Shown: positions 35,000 through 48,022 of the stretch, piece after piece
Layout: each line of letters begins with the position of its first letter
Numbering within the stretch: position 1 is the first letter of the stretch
NCBI GenBank assembly: GCA_032164295.1
Contig: JAJHTX010000004.1
Span: 1,054,001-1,118,000 of the forward strand
DNA length: 64,000 bases
Source: Inonotus obliquus
Lineage: Eukaryota > Basidiomycota > Agaricomycetes > Hymenochaetales > Hymenochaetaceae
Direction of reading: 5' to 3'
Notes under the pieces: model-generated
What the model was told of the DNA's origin: nothing
Databases searched by the model: none
Seen by the model: the letters and a program-made list of their open reading frames with translations, nothing else
Made by a program: the position numbers and the translations under genes

Positions 35000-35766
35000 T
35001 GGGAGTCAGATGACTCAGGTACCTTGTACCTTGGGACTTTCTTCCTTCATTCGTTTCTGCTTCCGTCCCCCGTACGCGAAATCCTAAATCCCATACCAAC
35101 GACGAAGGCGAATGCGAATAGATGCGAATGCGGAAACGGATACGAAGGTATTCTTTCCCGTCCTGCAGTTCTTGTCTTCCGTTCTCCGTTCTCCGTTCTC
35201 GCCATGGCTTCTCGTTTATGCATACAATCAAACATAATTACGATCAAGTTCCAATCCCCACTCTACATGTATCCAACTATCCGACTACTCATCCGCCCGT
35301 GCATAGCTATTCAGAACCCTATCCTATCCATTCATCCCTTCATCAGTATCCATCTATCCATCCGTCAACGTCCATCCATCACCTCCATCAAGCATGTAAT
35401 TTGACTCCTCGATCAAAACTAGTTGTCACACTGTGATACTGTTTCACTATTTACTGCGTTTGGTGTTTAGAGCCTTTGTCTCCGTGTCTTTCTTTCTCTT
35501 TCTTTCTCTTTCTCTTTCTTTTGATCGACGACAAACGACAAACGACAAACGAAATGACATGACTATTACTATTTTCTCGGTCTTGCATCCTTACTCCTAT
35601 TCCTACTCCCCTTTCATCCTTCCGTTTTTTTTCTTTTGTTTCATCTCATATTATAGCAGTCACGACGAAAACTCTTTCAAGAAAAAGAAACGACCGAATT
35701 TTCAGGGTTTAAAGCTTACCGTTCAAAGCTCAAAGTTCAAATCCTAATTTATTATGTACAGTTTCC

Positions 35767-35870
35767 TTTCCTCTCCTCTCCTCTCCTCTCCTCTCATCTC
35801 TTTTCTCTTTTCTCATCTCTTTTCTCATCTCTTTCTGGTTCCCCTATCATCCTATCCTATCCTATCCTAC
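35767..35870 (+). repeat. TCCTC pentamer array followed by TATCC array
   Basis: Six TCCTC units (35767-35796), then mixed C/T sequence, then about four TATCC units (35850-35870). The plus strand is almost purely pyrimidine for 100 bp. Confidence 0.8.
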
Positions 35871-36735
35871 CCCAACTTATCCTTCCCCAAAATCCATCCA
35901 ATTCCCTGCACACTGCACACACTTGCAATCCTCAGAAAATCAATACGAAATACGAATTGTAATTGCGTTTGGTTGGTTGATCCGTTTGTTCGGCGTTCGG
36001 CGTATCGACAATGACCGAACTGAATTGATGTAGTGTAGTGTATTGGGCCTGTGGACCTCAGGCTGTGGACTGTACCGCTTACCGCCTACAGCCTACCGCG
36101 ACAGTATACGGCATAAAGCATACTGCATAAAGCATACGGCATAAGCATACGGCATCCAGCAAACGGTATACGGTATACGACGGGACAGATACGAATCGAA
36201 CAACAGGCCTATGTAGGGCAAGTTCCACCGTGATTGATCCGTCCAGATTCCGTTGATCTCGCTATCGCTATTTTGCAAGTCTTGCATCTCGCTTCTCGCT
36301 TCTTGCAACTTGCTTCTGACTCCGTTGACCTCGGTAGCGTATCGATCTAATCTTGTTTTTATTGATCGTGTTGATTGTTAGGAGTGTGATGTGTGATGTT
36401 TGATGTGTGGAGTGTGGAGTGCAGAGCGCAGAGTGTAGAGTGCAGAGTGTAGAGTGTGATGTGCGACTAGGTCGGTACGCGTTCGTAGAGGGAGAAAGGG
36501 AGAAGGAGAGGAGGGAGGGGGAAGGAGGTTCCTTTTGTTCAAAGGCAAATCGGTTGGTCCAGTGATGATTTAGGTCTTTCTTTTTGTCTTTCTTTTCTCT
36601 GTTTTGTTTTACTTCCAAGTATCTTCAAATATTCATCCGTCTCTTTCTCTTTCTCTTTCTCTTCCTCTCCCAAAAAGAAGAACCAATTTGAATATCCCTA
36701 CCCTACATGATACTTTATTTTTCCCGTAGTAATTA

Positions 36736-36760
36736 ACAAGCAACAAGCAACAAGCAACAA
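36736..36760 (+). repeat. Tandem ACAAGCA repeat
   Basis: Three to four copies of the 7-nt unit ACAAGCA in a row. Confidence 0.8.
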
Positions 36761-36778
36761 GTACTTGACAAGTGACAC

Positions 36779-36798
36779 GTATGTATGTATGTATGTAT
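36779..36798 (+). repeat. (GTAT)n microsatellite
   Basis: About five GTAT units ending in TATATATG. Confidence 0.75.
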
Positions 36799-37385
36799 AT
36801 ATGCCTGATGTATCTTATTATTCACTCCTAGTCTTTCCCTTCTCGTTTCGTTTCGTTTTGTTTCGTTTCGCTTGGTTGCTTGGTTGCCTGTATGTTTCAA
36901 GTTGTCACTGACAAACATACCAACATCCGATCCGAAACCCCACTCCGAACTATCCTATCCTATGTACAGTGTACTTACTACTTACTACTTACTGTACGAG
37001 TAGAGAAGTAACGGATCGAGTTTGACTAGAACTTTTTCTATCTTCTATTGCGAACCATTCATTCATTCGTTCATTGTACTAACACTACTAGTACAGTACT
37101 CGTGTATGATATCAGATATTATGTGTAAGAAAGAAAGAAGACCTACTGAGAATCGATAGAACACGATATACTTGCCTATATACTTGTAAGAGTAAGATAC
37201 GGTATACGTACGTACGAATGAAAAGCATAAAAGAAACAACGCAGTTCGCTCACTCTATCTCATCTCTGTCTAGCCATTACATGAGAGATACAGATATAAA
37301 TAATTGGTTTACGTTCATGTCGGTACAGGGGCAACGTAGGATAGGATAATCCGCAAGATGAGGGAGGCTAGGGCCCCAGAAGCAG

Positions 37386-37424
37386 GAGAAGAAGAAGAAG
37401 AAGAAGAAGAAGAAGAAGAAGAAG
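37386..37424 (+). repeat. (GAA)13 microsatellite
   Basis: Thirteen uninterrupted GAA triplets flanked by further purine-rich sequence. In translation it appears as poly-Glu or poly-Phe, but no gene surrounds it. Confidence 0.9.
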
Positions 37425-39169
37425 GGAGGAATCGGTTTCATATAGACACAAACATAGACACAATAACACATGATATCCGATATCCACTTCACTTCTTCCT
37501 ACCACTTCCTACCGTTTCAGAGTCTGCTTCGGTGCGCAGTTCTTTATGCGCCGTGTCCCGCGCCGCGCCAGGCGTGGGTGGGAGGAAGACTCACACCCAG
37601 CGGCTCAACTCAGTAGTAAGCCAGAAGCAGGTCCACGAGGCCTTGAGACGATGATATTCTTACGCATGAAAGTGTACCCGCACCACGCTGAGGGGTTCTC
37701 CTATCCCTTTTCACCTTCTTCCCTTCCACTTCCCACCACCCGACTCTCGACTCTCGAATTCGAACCAAGTTGAATTCGATAGGTTCGGTAGCAAACAGGG
37801 ACGGGTATAGCGGGTATATATCTCGGCTCGTCACGGTTAGCTCATGTCTTATTCCCGGACAGAACGATAGAACGCACGCAAGCACTATGCCGTTTCGATG
37901 TCGTCTTCTTTCATAGAATCCTACTGATGTGTTGTTCTCGAACGGGACTGAGTATGACGCAAAGTAATAATCAATGTAGATCCGAAATAGGAATGACTGG
38001 GTTCCTTGAGTCGATTGTTCCCTTTCAAGTTGCTAAGAGACAAGCCCCAGTCGTTGTCCTTCAAGTACAGCTCTTGCTAGCGCGTACACGGGTTATTGGT
38101 GAGAGAAACTTTGAGCACCAATACAATTGGGTGTTGTAATCCAATTTTGGCAAACACCAGTACAAGTGCTTCGACTCGGCAGGGAGGAACAAATGTCCTC
38201 TCATATCAGGAACTATCAAAGCGAGACCCAGGGAGCGGATCAGAGCTGAGAATAGAGTGCACAGTCGACTTCGGCCCCTTGTGAAACTATCTAGCTTGCA
38301 TCCACAGGAGGATCATCATTCCTCCAGTACTGGCGAGTTCTCCAGATCTCCCAGGTTCGTTCCAGGTCCCGGTTTCGACCCCTCGTGTTAAAAAAGTAAA
38401 ATTAGACTCGGTGACGCACACGCATCGTCTAGATCAAACTTAGCCTCGTGCTGACCAAGGAGAATAGTCGTTGATAGTAGTACGACAAAACCTCAGGAGG
38501 ATGATCGGATCGATGGCCATCATGGTGTAGGTGGTCGAGGATGGAAGATACGATCAAGCAAAGTCACGAATATCCGCCACGCAACAAATCTTAATTGTAG
38601 CATGGAGAACAAGGGGGGGGGGGAACGAGGCCTCAGTATGGTACTCCTAGTATGTCAGGAGTCTGGTTCCAGACGAGAGAGAAACTTGATGCAGGCTAGA
38701 TTAGATTTGATCGGTACTTCTTGCTCACCTGATCAACCCAGCGGAATCCGAAGGCGGAAAACAATAGAGCCTCAGAACGCCGCTGGCAAAGCACCTTTAG
38801 CTGGATAAAGTGAAGTCAGAAGCTATGTCAAGCTCCGTGATTCCGCCTATCTCGCGAGTTACGCAGGACAAAAGACGAAGTAACACCAAATCCTTCTCTT
38901 TCGGTCTTGTTCCTAACACGAAGAATACATGTTTGGTACACAGATGAATGAGGATGATGAATGGATGGCTCGTGAAGTCGTCAAGCGGGATAGCGTCACG
39001 GGAGGCGGGGTTAAGGATGGCGAGGACTAATGTTTGTTCGCGTACGCGACCTTGTCCCAAACACGAGATCACGCAAACAAGCGCAAGGGGCAGCGTCCGC
39101 CGCACCAGGTGTTGATGGGTCAAAGTGTAGAATAGAACGGGTAACCAGATGAATCTATAGTAGGAGTAT

Positions 39170-40136
39170 CTAGAAGATCTCTTCTAGAGTCATTTGCTTC
39201 ACGATGTCCTGCAGAAAAAAGTGATAGTGCCACATTAACCTTTGGCCCAGCTAATGAATCAAAAGCTGGCGACGTACCGTATTCGACACCATGTTCGCGA
39301 ATTCCTCGAAGCTGAGTCTACCATCACCATCCTTGTCGGCCTCCATTATCGTCTTGTCCACAATCTGTTGTAATTGCTGATCCTAGAAATTTATAGTCCA
39401 TTCAACAAGAATACTCCCAAACTACACAACAGATGCCATACCTTCAAGTTATTCCCAACCATCATTTTCAGTACTATGAACAGTTCCCCGTTTGAGATGT
39501 AGCCGTCTCGGTCCATGTCATACACCTTGAAGGCAACTACAAAAAATCAAAATGGGACAAAGTGGACTAACAGTAAGTACGACACAACGGCGACGTACAT
39601 CGTAACTTTTCCTCTCGCCCTCCCCGGCTGCTGAAAGCACTCAATCCGCCAACGAACTCCTGGAAATCTACCGTGCCTCCTCCACTATATGGGGAAATCA
39701 GAAGAGTGCAAACCAGATATACCTTGCCACGCACTCTTCGTCGAAAATAGCAATCATCCGCCCTGCAAGTGGATTATTCGCAATCTGAGGTATCTGAAGG
39801 AATTCTTCTCGGTCGATAGAACCAGATTTATCACTAGCAATGAGTGGCGTAGAAAGATAGTAGTCAGTATTCGAGAAACGAACCAATGATTTCAACGCCA
39901 CCTACGCATCGAGTTTCATGAATCGTTTCTTAAGTCGCTCCAGCTCGCTGGCATTGACTGAACAACAAGCGCATTAGGGTTGCCAAATGGTCAACAGTCG
40001 GTATTTCGTGATTGAGACGCACAGTTGGACCCCCGCTCCATGTCCTCCATAAACTGAGATGCTATTGAACACCATAGGATAAGTTGAAGCACAACATCCG
40101 TAAAAGTGAACGACAGGCGTACGTGATTGAGCCATG
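39170..40136 (-). CDS. CNB1: Calcineurin regulatory subunit B
   Basis: The first exon is 13 nt (ATG GCT CAA TCA C) and joins to [13 protein letters not shown], then [13 protein letters not shown]. Four EF-hands follow: [24 protein letters not shown] (created across a splice at GA|T), [12 protein letters not shown] and [12 protein letters not shown]. Between them are [23 protein letters not shown] and the nearly invariant [22 protein letters not shown]. The C terminus is MTLEEIF, common in fungi. Six or more exons give about 175 residues, the usual size. CnB holds the calcineurin A catalytic subunit and senses Ca2+ for stress, wall and virulence signalling. The Ala at position 2 means there is no N-myristoylation Gly directly after Met, unlike animal CnB. 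Confidence 0.93.
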
Positions 40137-40751
40137 GTTACTGGATGCTGGCTATCGGGAGAGCAACGGAACGCGTTTGCTGGTTCTCTGTGGTTCAAGC
40201 TGAAAGAAATTGGCGGCGCGTGTCGTGAAAGTCGATGCAAAGATTCAACGCGCAGTGAACAGAATTATCTAAGACTATATGCAGTTGATAGGATTCAATC
40301 GGAATTTGCTATGGAGCTGAAAGTGTGAGATGGATGTAGTGGTGAATGAGTGACAAGCAGTGGGCGCTTGAAGGATGCAGGGCAAGAGTAGGACGCGTGG
40401 GAGAGTTGGGAAGATCATGATCGTAAACGCGTGCTCGGTTAGACGCGACAAGATAATCATCATCGTAAATCCAGCATAATTGCCGTCAATTCGTAATTCC
40501 GTAGAAAAGTACTATACATTATACACTGAACAATGCGTATGAGTAGAGGCAGTCCGTAAGCCGAATCAATCCCTCAGATAGCAAAAATTATGACAGGCGA
40601 ACGGCATCAATACCCCCATCTCTCATCAACTCAAGAGCGTGAATAGAAAGAAGAAGATAGAATGGCGGAGGTTTCGTTCGCATGTATGGCGTCCGTCATG
40701 AATTAGAAGCGCATGAAATAGTGAGTAGCTCTCAATTAAGCTAGATGTTCT
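40137..40751. other. Intergenic between two same-strand genes
   Basis: The 615 bp contain the CNB1 promoter and the 3' end of the SSD1 gene. No coding feature is supported. Confidence 0.4.
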
Positions 40752-43700
40752 TTACTTCTTCTGCTCCCCCGCATAAGGGTTTACACTGTAAACCTTGATA
40801 ACTGGAGGGCTCTTCGTCAGATCCGCGGTCACGATGACCTAGAGAAAGATTAGCCTGTGACGGCTATGTGATATCCGTACAACCACATACCGGTACGGTC
40901 ATGAGTTCGCGTATTTCTTGGATCTTATGTCCGCTGGGCGAAGTCTTCAGACCTTCGAAACCAGGCTTGACCTTCGCCTGGGATATAAGGCGTTGCCTGG
41001 ACGTCTCATTCACGACATCGTCAGGCTGTGCCTTACCGAGCACAATCTCATCGTCGGCATCATCTTCGTCGAAAAGAGCGGACTCATCGTGTACGGAGCG
41101 TGACGACACTTCCATCTTCAGTGCGTGTTGTTCGGCAGACTGTTTCACCTTCTTCAGGTGTTCATCGTCGTTGTTTTCGGCGAGCCAAGAGATGACATCG
41201 CGGTTCGACCAGTAAATCTGCAACGTATGTGTGTGCTCATCGAAGACATGATTCTGAAGAAAATTGTCTAAGCAAAAAGTTTGAATTGCTGGCTGCTTGG
41301 GACTCACGTCAATAGGCATTTGATCAACATGGACACGCTTCTCAATGCCAAATTCGGGCACAAGTACATCAAACGCTGCATCCAGTACGTTAACCACTGT
41401 GGCCGGCCGGACGACTGGTCCATAGCGTTGAGTGAGGTCAGCAATGAGAACGCAAAGGAACAAATGTGACGATTGTTCCTGAGCCAACTTGGCTGATTCT
41501 TTCTTGCTATTTAAGGATACGAGTATGTGAGTCGATCCCCGATGCTCGACATAGCAAATTCAACTTACATATTACACTGTTGTGCGACCTTAGCAACCGA
41601 ATCGCGGTCCATAGAGAACTTCGATTCATTCCCATTAGCGTTGACATAGATGGACTCGAGCTGACGGTGGACGACGATGTCGGCATAACGACGAATTGGT
41701 GAGGTAAAGTGAGTGTACAGCGGCACATTAAGCGCATAGTGGCTGTATTTTGCAATATCCAGCATGCCTGCACAGAAGTACTTCGCAGTATGCATCGCCT
41801 TGTACGCGATTATTTGAAGTACCAACCGAGCGTTCTTATCCTCTATAGCTCCGAATGACTTCATGAAGGCACCGGCCGAGGATATATCAAATTCGTAACC
41901 AAGACGAGCTGCGCGATCCTTGAATATGTTAAGGCGACGCTCGATAGGCTCTTCATGTCGGCGAAGAAGGGCCTGTTCGGGCAAGTGATGACCGATTTGC
42001 TGAGCAACGGCCATGTTTGTGAGCAACATAAACTAGTAAACGCGCATCAGTATGCCAGGTTCCAATGACTAGCTCTTCGCCTACCTCTTCGATGAGTTTG
42101 TGCGAGTCAGTTCTCTCATAAGAGTCGGTGTCGGTCGGTAGACCATTCTCGTCAACTGTGAAATTAAGACGGAGGGATTCGAGCCGTAAGTATCCGGTCT
42201 GAGAACGGCTAGCACGCAGCTTCTGCGCGAGGCTGTCCAGAATCTTCAAATCGTGTTCAATATCCACAGCATCGAATTCTGGAGCGACAGGGACAGAGCC
42301 AAGGGATTTGCCGTCGAGTACATTTTGCGCTTCAGTGTACGTAAGACGAGCACAGGATCTATAAGTAGTGTCAGAAAAGCACAGCGTAGAGTACTGAAAG
42401 AACGCACTTTATGATGCCCTTTTCGAAACGCTTCTTCAAAATCTTGGCATCCCCCGTCATTGTGAAGACAGCTGAGAAGGTCAAACGCTCCTGTCCAGGT
42501 ACCAAACTGCAAATCTGTTCGCTCAGAGCGGGCGGAAGCATCGGCACTGCGCGTTGGACAAGGTAAACGCTAGTTGCCCTCTTGCGTGCGTCACGGTCAA
42601 GAGCAGTGTTGGGTTTCACGAAATGGGAGACGTCAGCTATGTGTATGCCAACATCATATGTACCATCCTCATTCCTCTTGATGGATAGAGCATCATCGAA
42701 GTCCTTCGCTGTGTCGGGATCAATGGTGAACACTCGTTCCTTGCGGAAATCTGTGCGGAGTTCATATTCCCTTTCCGGTATGCTGTGGATACACAGTAAG
42801 CCCGGCAAGCAAATAAATGGCAAAAACACGTACGTCCATGGCGTGGGGGGGAGACACTTAAGAACATTGTCAGTAAACTCTTCAGTTGGGAAATTGCAAT
42901 CCTTCAATAAGGCGCTCGTCTCGACCTCAATATCACCGATTGGGCCGAGCTCCTCAACAAGAGTACCGAATGGATGAAGAGAGCTGATCGGCTGGAAAGA
43001 CAACTATAAGCTAAGGCGACATAAGCATTGTGACTTGACGTACGTGACGCTTGATGCAGGCAACAAACAACTTGTTGGCGTACGCTTCTGAATTCTGGAC
43101 GAAGTCCGGGGGCGCCTGCTCTGTGGGAATAGCAATAAGAGGAACACGCTTGTCGGTCGGCTTGAACCAGACAATTTTTGGCCTTTCAATGGGACCACGT
43201 TTTGGCTCTTCAGCACGATCGCCCTCGCGCTCACGACGCTCTGCCTCTTGCTTCTCCTTTGTGGCAGCGGACGAGGGACGCAGAAGTCCTAGGGTCCCGG
43301 AAAAGAGTTGACCAGGCATGCGTTCCACAACAGCAACGACATGCCCAGCAAACTGGGGTTTCACTTCATCTGTGACCCTAGAGAGCCGTTAGAATACTAT
43401 TTATCTCCAAGTATATTCTTGGTCTTACTCTTCATCTTCAAACAGCATCAGTCCTTGTCCCTCAACTTCCACGTCGTCCTTCTTCTTGTCATTCTTTCGA
43501 CCAGCAGCGGACCTAGGGTCGTACGCAGAGTTTTCTTCCTTCTTACGTTTCTTCTCTTCCTTCTCCTTCTTGGTACCCCAGACTTCGTCAACGTCAAGCA
43601 GCTCGACGGCAACAATATCGCCCTCCAGAGCACGATTGCGATCCTTTGAACCGCAAATATAGATGTCAGCGTCAAGTACTTCCGTGGCGACATAAGCATC

Positions 43701-45552
43701 GGATCTATTACGCTTGTTGACACGTAAAATTCCAACGACAAGCTTGCCTGCGGCAAGAAGAGGTGGGAGAGACGCCTGGGGAAGATACGGAGCGAACAAT
43801 GACTTCCGTTGTGGTGTATTGTTTTGTTGCTGAAGTGCCATCTGGAATTGTTGTTGCTGCTGCTGAAGGAGATTGAATCCGCCAAGACCCATCATGTTAG
43901 CAGCCATGACATTTGGTAACATGTTGGGGAAGCTAAACGAAGGAAGCTTATGATGATGACCTCCAGCTGCAGCGCGGAACTGCTGTAAGCTCGCTAGCTG
44001 GGCTTGGGCTTGAGCTAGATCTGTTAAGCCTGGGTTGGCATTGATGGGACCAACACCACCGTCTATTGGTTACAACATAAATAATGGACTTAATTAATCA
44101 AACAGGCGAGAACTTACTCATACGCCAGCTAGAGTCGGCCCGCGACGCCTGACGGGAATGCGCAGGTTGAATGGCAGGAGGAGGGGCAAACCCATCGTCG
44201 AATCCCTCTGCCGCGTACGGATTACCGTAGTTAAGTCCAGCATTAGGACCACCAGCTTTGTTTAAGACATTAACACTGTGGCGACGGCCATGGCCCCTCG
44301 GGATACCCTGTTGTCCGTCAAGTCCCATCATTGGTGTGCTAAATTGACCCATTGCAGAGAATCCCCCGGCCATGGGACTCGGCAACGTGCTCTGAACTCG
44401 GCGATGTGCTCCAACTCTTCCCGGAAGAGTAGAGCCGAGTATTTGATTGGAAGCTAGCTGCTGCTGATAAAGCACTGCTTGCTGTTGTTGGAGAGCCTCG
44501 ATTTGGCTCTGGATGGCCATCTAAATTACAAACATTGAAACAGCGCCCATAGTCTATCACCGATAATTGCATACCTGCTCGGCCATAATGCCAGTGATCT
44601 CACCTCCCGTGCTGGTCGTCCGCCTATGTTCTTGAGGGGGGCTCAGGTTCTCCGGCTGCTGCTGCTGCGGGAACTGGAAATTAACATCCTCCTCGCTGAT
44701 AGCCGGTCCAATCACGGGTGGGTTGTTTCCGCGCCTTCTAGCACCGAAAGTAAAAGTCGGTGCCAACTGAGGGCGAGAAGAACCCATGGCGTCGCCTTGC
44801 TCCTGGCGAGCAAGTGCCGCAAATCGCGGTGCAGTGAAGCTCTGCGACTGTGAGCGCACGTGCTGGCCTGACTGGAAATTGATAGCGTCTGAAATCTCGC
44901 CTTCCTCGAATGCACCTCGATCTTCTGAGTCTTCGGTCATGGATCCCAAATTCGGTGAATACGAGTTGCTAAAGTTCATCGGTGGGGCAGGATTGGTTCC
45001 AACGGAGGCCGCCTTCCTGTGTCTTGGAGCAGGCTCAGGAGCCTTGAGTCCAGGATAAGCAGCAGCTCCAGGCTGGAAAACAGGCGCGTTTACGGCAAGG
45101 CCAGACTGAGTGCTCAAGCCAGCGTTCGGCGCAGTTGCAGAATCAGGTGAAACCCCATTAGAAGCGTTCTTACTACGCATCTCACCGCGCATCTCAGACA
45201 TCTCTGAGATAAGGCGTTGAATGGCATTAACGTCTCTGCCAGCAGTTTGTTCCTCCGGCTGAGGAGGCTTTGGAGCCTGAACGTCTTTCGAAGCGGTGGG
45301 TTGCTGACGACCGTTGTTGGGTACTCCACGCTTGCCGCCGCCACGACCTTTGCCCTTCTGCGCCTGGGTAGGCTGCTTCTTGTTACCGTTTGATATGTTG
45401 CTACCCCGCGATGTCGGGCGTGCGCCATCCTTACCTCCGGAGCCGGGAGTGTTGGAGCGTCTACCCCCGCGATTTCCAGACTTAGGACCGCCAGAACCGG
45501 ATTGATCCAGCGTAGCCTGTTGCGGCGTCGGAGCTTTGACTTCGTCTGTCAT
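40752..45552 (-). CDS. SSD1: Ssd1/Dis3L2-family RNA-binding protein (RNase II fold)
   Basis: About 1,390 residues over roughly a dozen exons, from MTDEVKAPTPQQ (ATG at 45552) to NPYAGEQKK (stop at 40752-40754). The N-terminal ~560 residues are disordered, Gln/Gly/Pro-rich, and contain the Ssd1 signature HHHKLPSFSFPNM. Cold-shock domains follow (GKLVVGILRVNKRNRSDAYV with ICGSKDRNRALEGDIVAVE, then MKPQFAGHVVAVVER), then the RNB domain with ERVFTIDPDTAKDFDDALSI, VGIHIADVSHFV, DRDARKRATSVYLVQRAVPMLP and HFTSPIRRYADIVVHRQL. Yeast Ssd1 binds cell-wall mRNAs, represses their translation and is controlled by the NDR kinase Cbk1. Here the four RNB aspartates are all present, and six H-x-[R/K]-x-x-S sites lie in the N terminus (see findings). 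Confidence 0.92.
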
Positions 45553-46162
45553 ATTAAGTCGTGGTAGGGATGAAATATCCTTGGCTTGCTTTTAAGTAGA
45601 CGAAGGACGAGAAGGTTGTTTTGTTTTGTTTTAAGTGTTTCTGAAAGGAACTCAGAGAACTGAAGGGAGAAGAGTGAACACGCGCAGCCATTGGGCGGCA
45701 AGTTGCGGCACAGAAAAGAGAGGAAGGCTTACCTGAGAGTTGGTTGAACGAGTAGGAAAAACTGGTGGCTTGCCTTCGGTAGGCGTGTAAGAGGATGGTG
45801 GGCTTGCCCTGTAGGGCTGGTGAGGATGAGAGTGATATCGTGCAGGTCGTGGTGTAGAGTAAGAGAGAGGGAGGGGATGAAGTCAACCTTGGCCGGAGTT
45901 TGCAACTTCACCTACTTTCCCACGCTTTCTCAATTCCGGTTTCTGGTCACACTTCTACTTAATTACATTTTATAGCCACGTTCACTCACTAGTCCTTTTT
46001 ATGAAACTCGTCTATATTACGTGGAATTGCTATTATCTACTATTGTCTAGATAGTTAAAATGCGTCTTTCGGGACGGTATCGTCTTCCAGGAGAAGCGGC
46101 GGTAGCCAGTAGCGACAATCGACGGCGACAGCACGAAGCCAACGCTGATTGGGGTTCATCGC
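45553..46162. other. Intergenic, SSD1 promoter and IDH2 3' end
   Basis: Minus-strand open frames (45554-45911) are Ser/Leu-rich and most likely 5' UTR. The poly-pyrimidine leader on the minus strand just upstream of 45552 fits a long SSD1 5' UTR. No gene is called. Confidence 0.4.

Positions 46163-48022
<1,860 letters not shown>

Larger units (their letters stand above)
34707..39169. other. Gene-poor, repeat-rich intergenic region (4.5 kb)
   Basis: No exon chain is supported on either strand. Many short tandem arrays with different units are present. A minus-strand frame at 38797-39123 has no ATG and lies in the likely 3' UTR of calcineurin B. The region just after 34706 may be the 3' UTR of the Gln-rich gene. 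The part 37.9-39.1 kb is of balanced composition and featureless to me. Confidence 0.5.

Noticed and set aside
37358..37654. 98-codon plus-strand frame with a long poly-Glu run
   Set aside because: Caused by the (GAA)13 microsatellite; flanking codons show no protein character.
38360..38392. GGTTTCGACCC-like sequence followed by A-rich DNA, considered as a tRNA B box
   Set aside because: No matching A box or acceptor and anticodon stems could be folded at tRNA spacing.
38797..39123. 108-codon minus-strand open frame next to calcineurin B
   Set aside because: No ATG start and no motif; it lies in the likely 3' UTR of CNB1.
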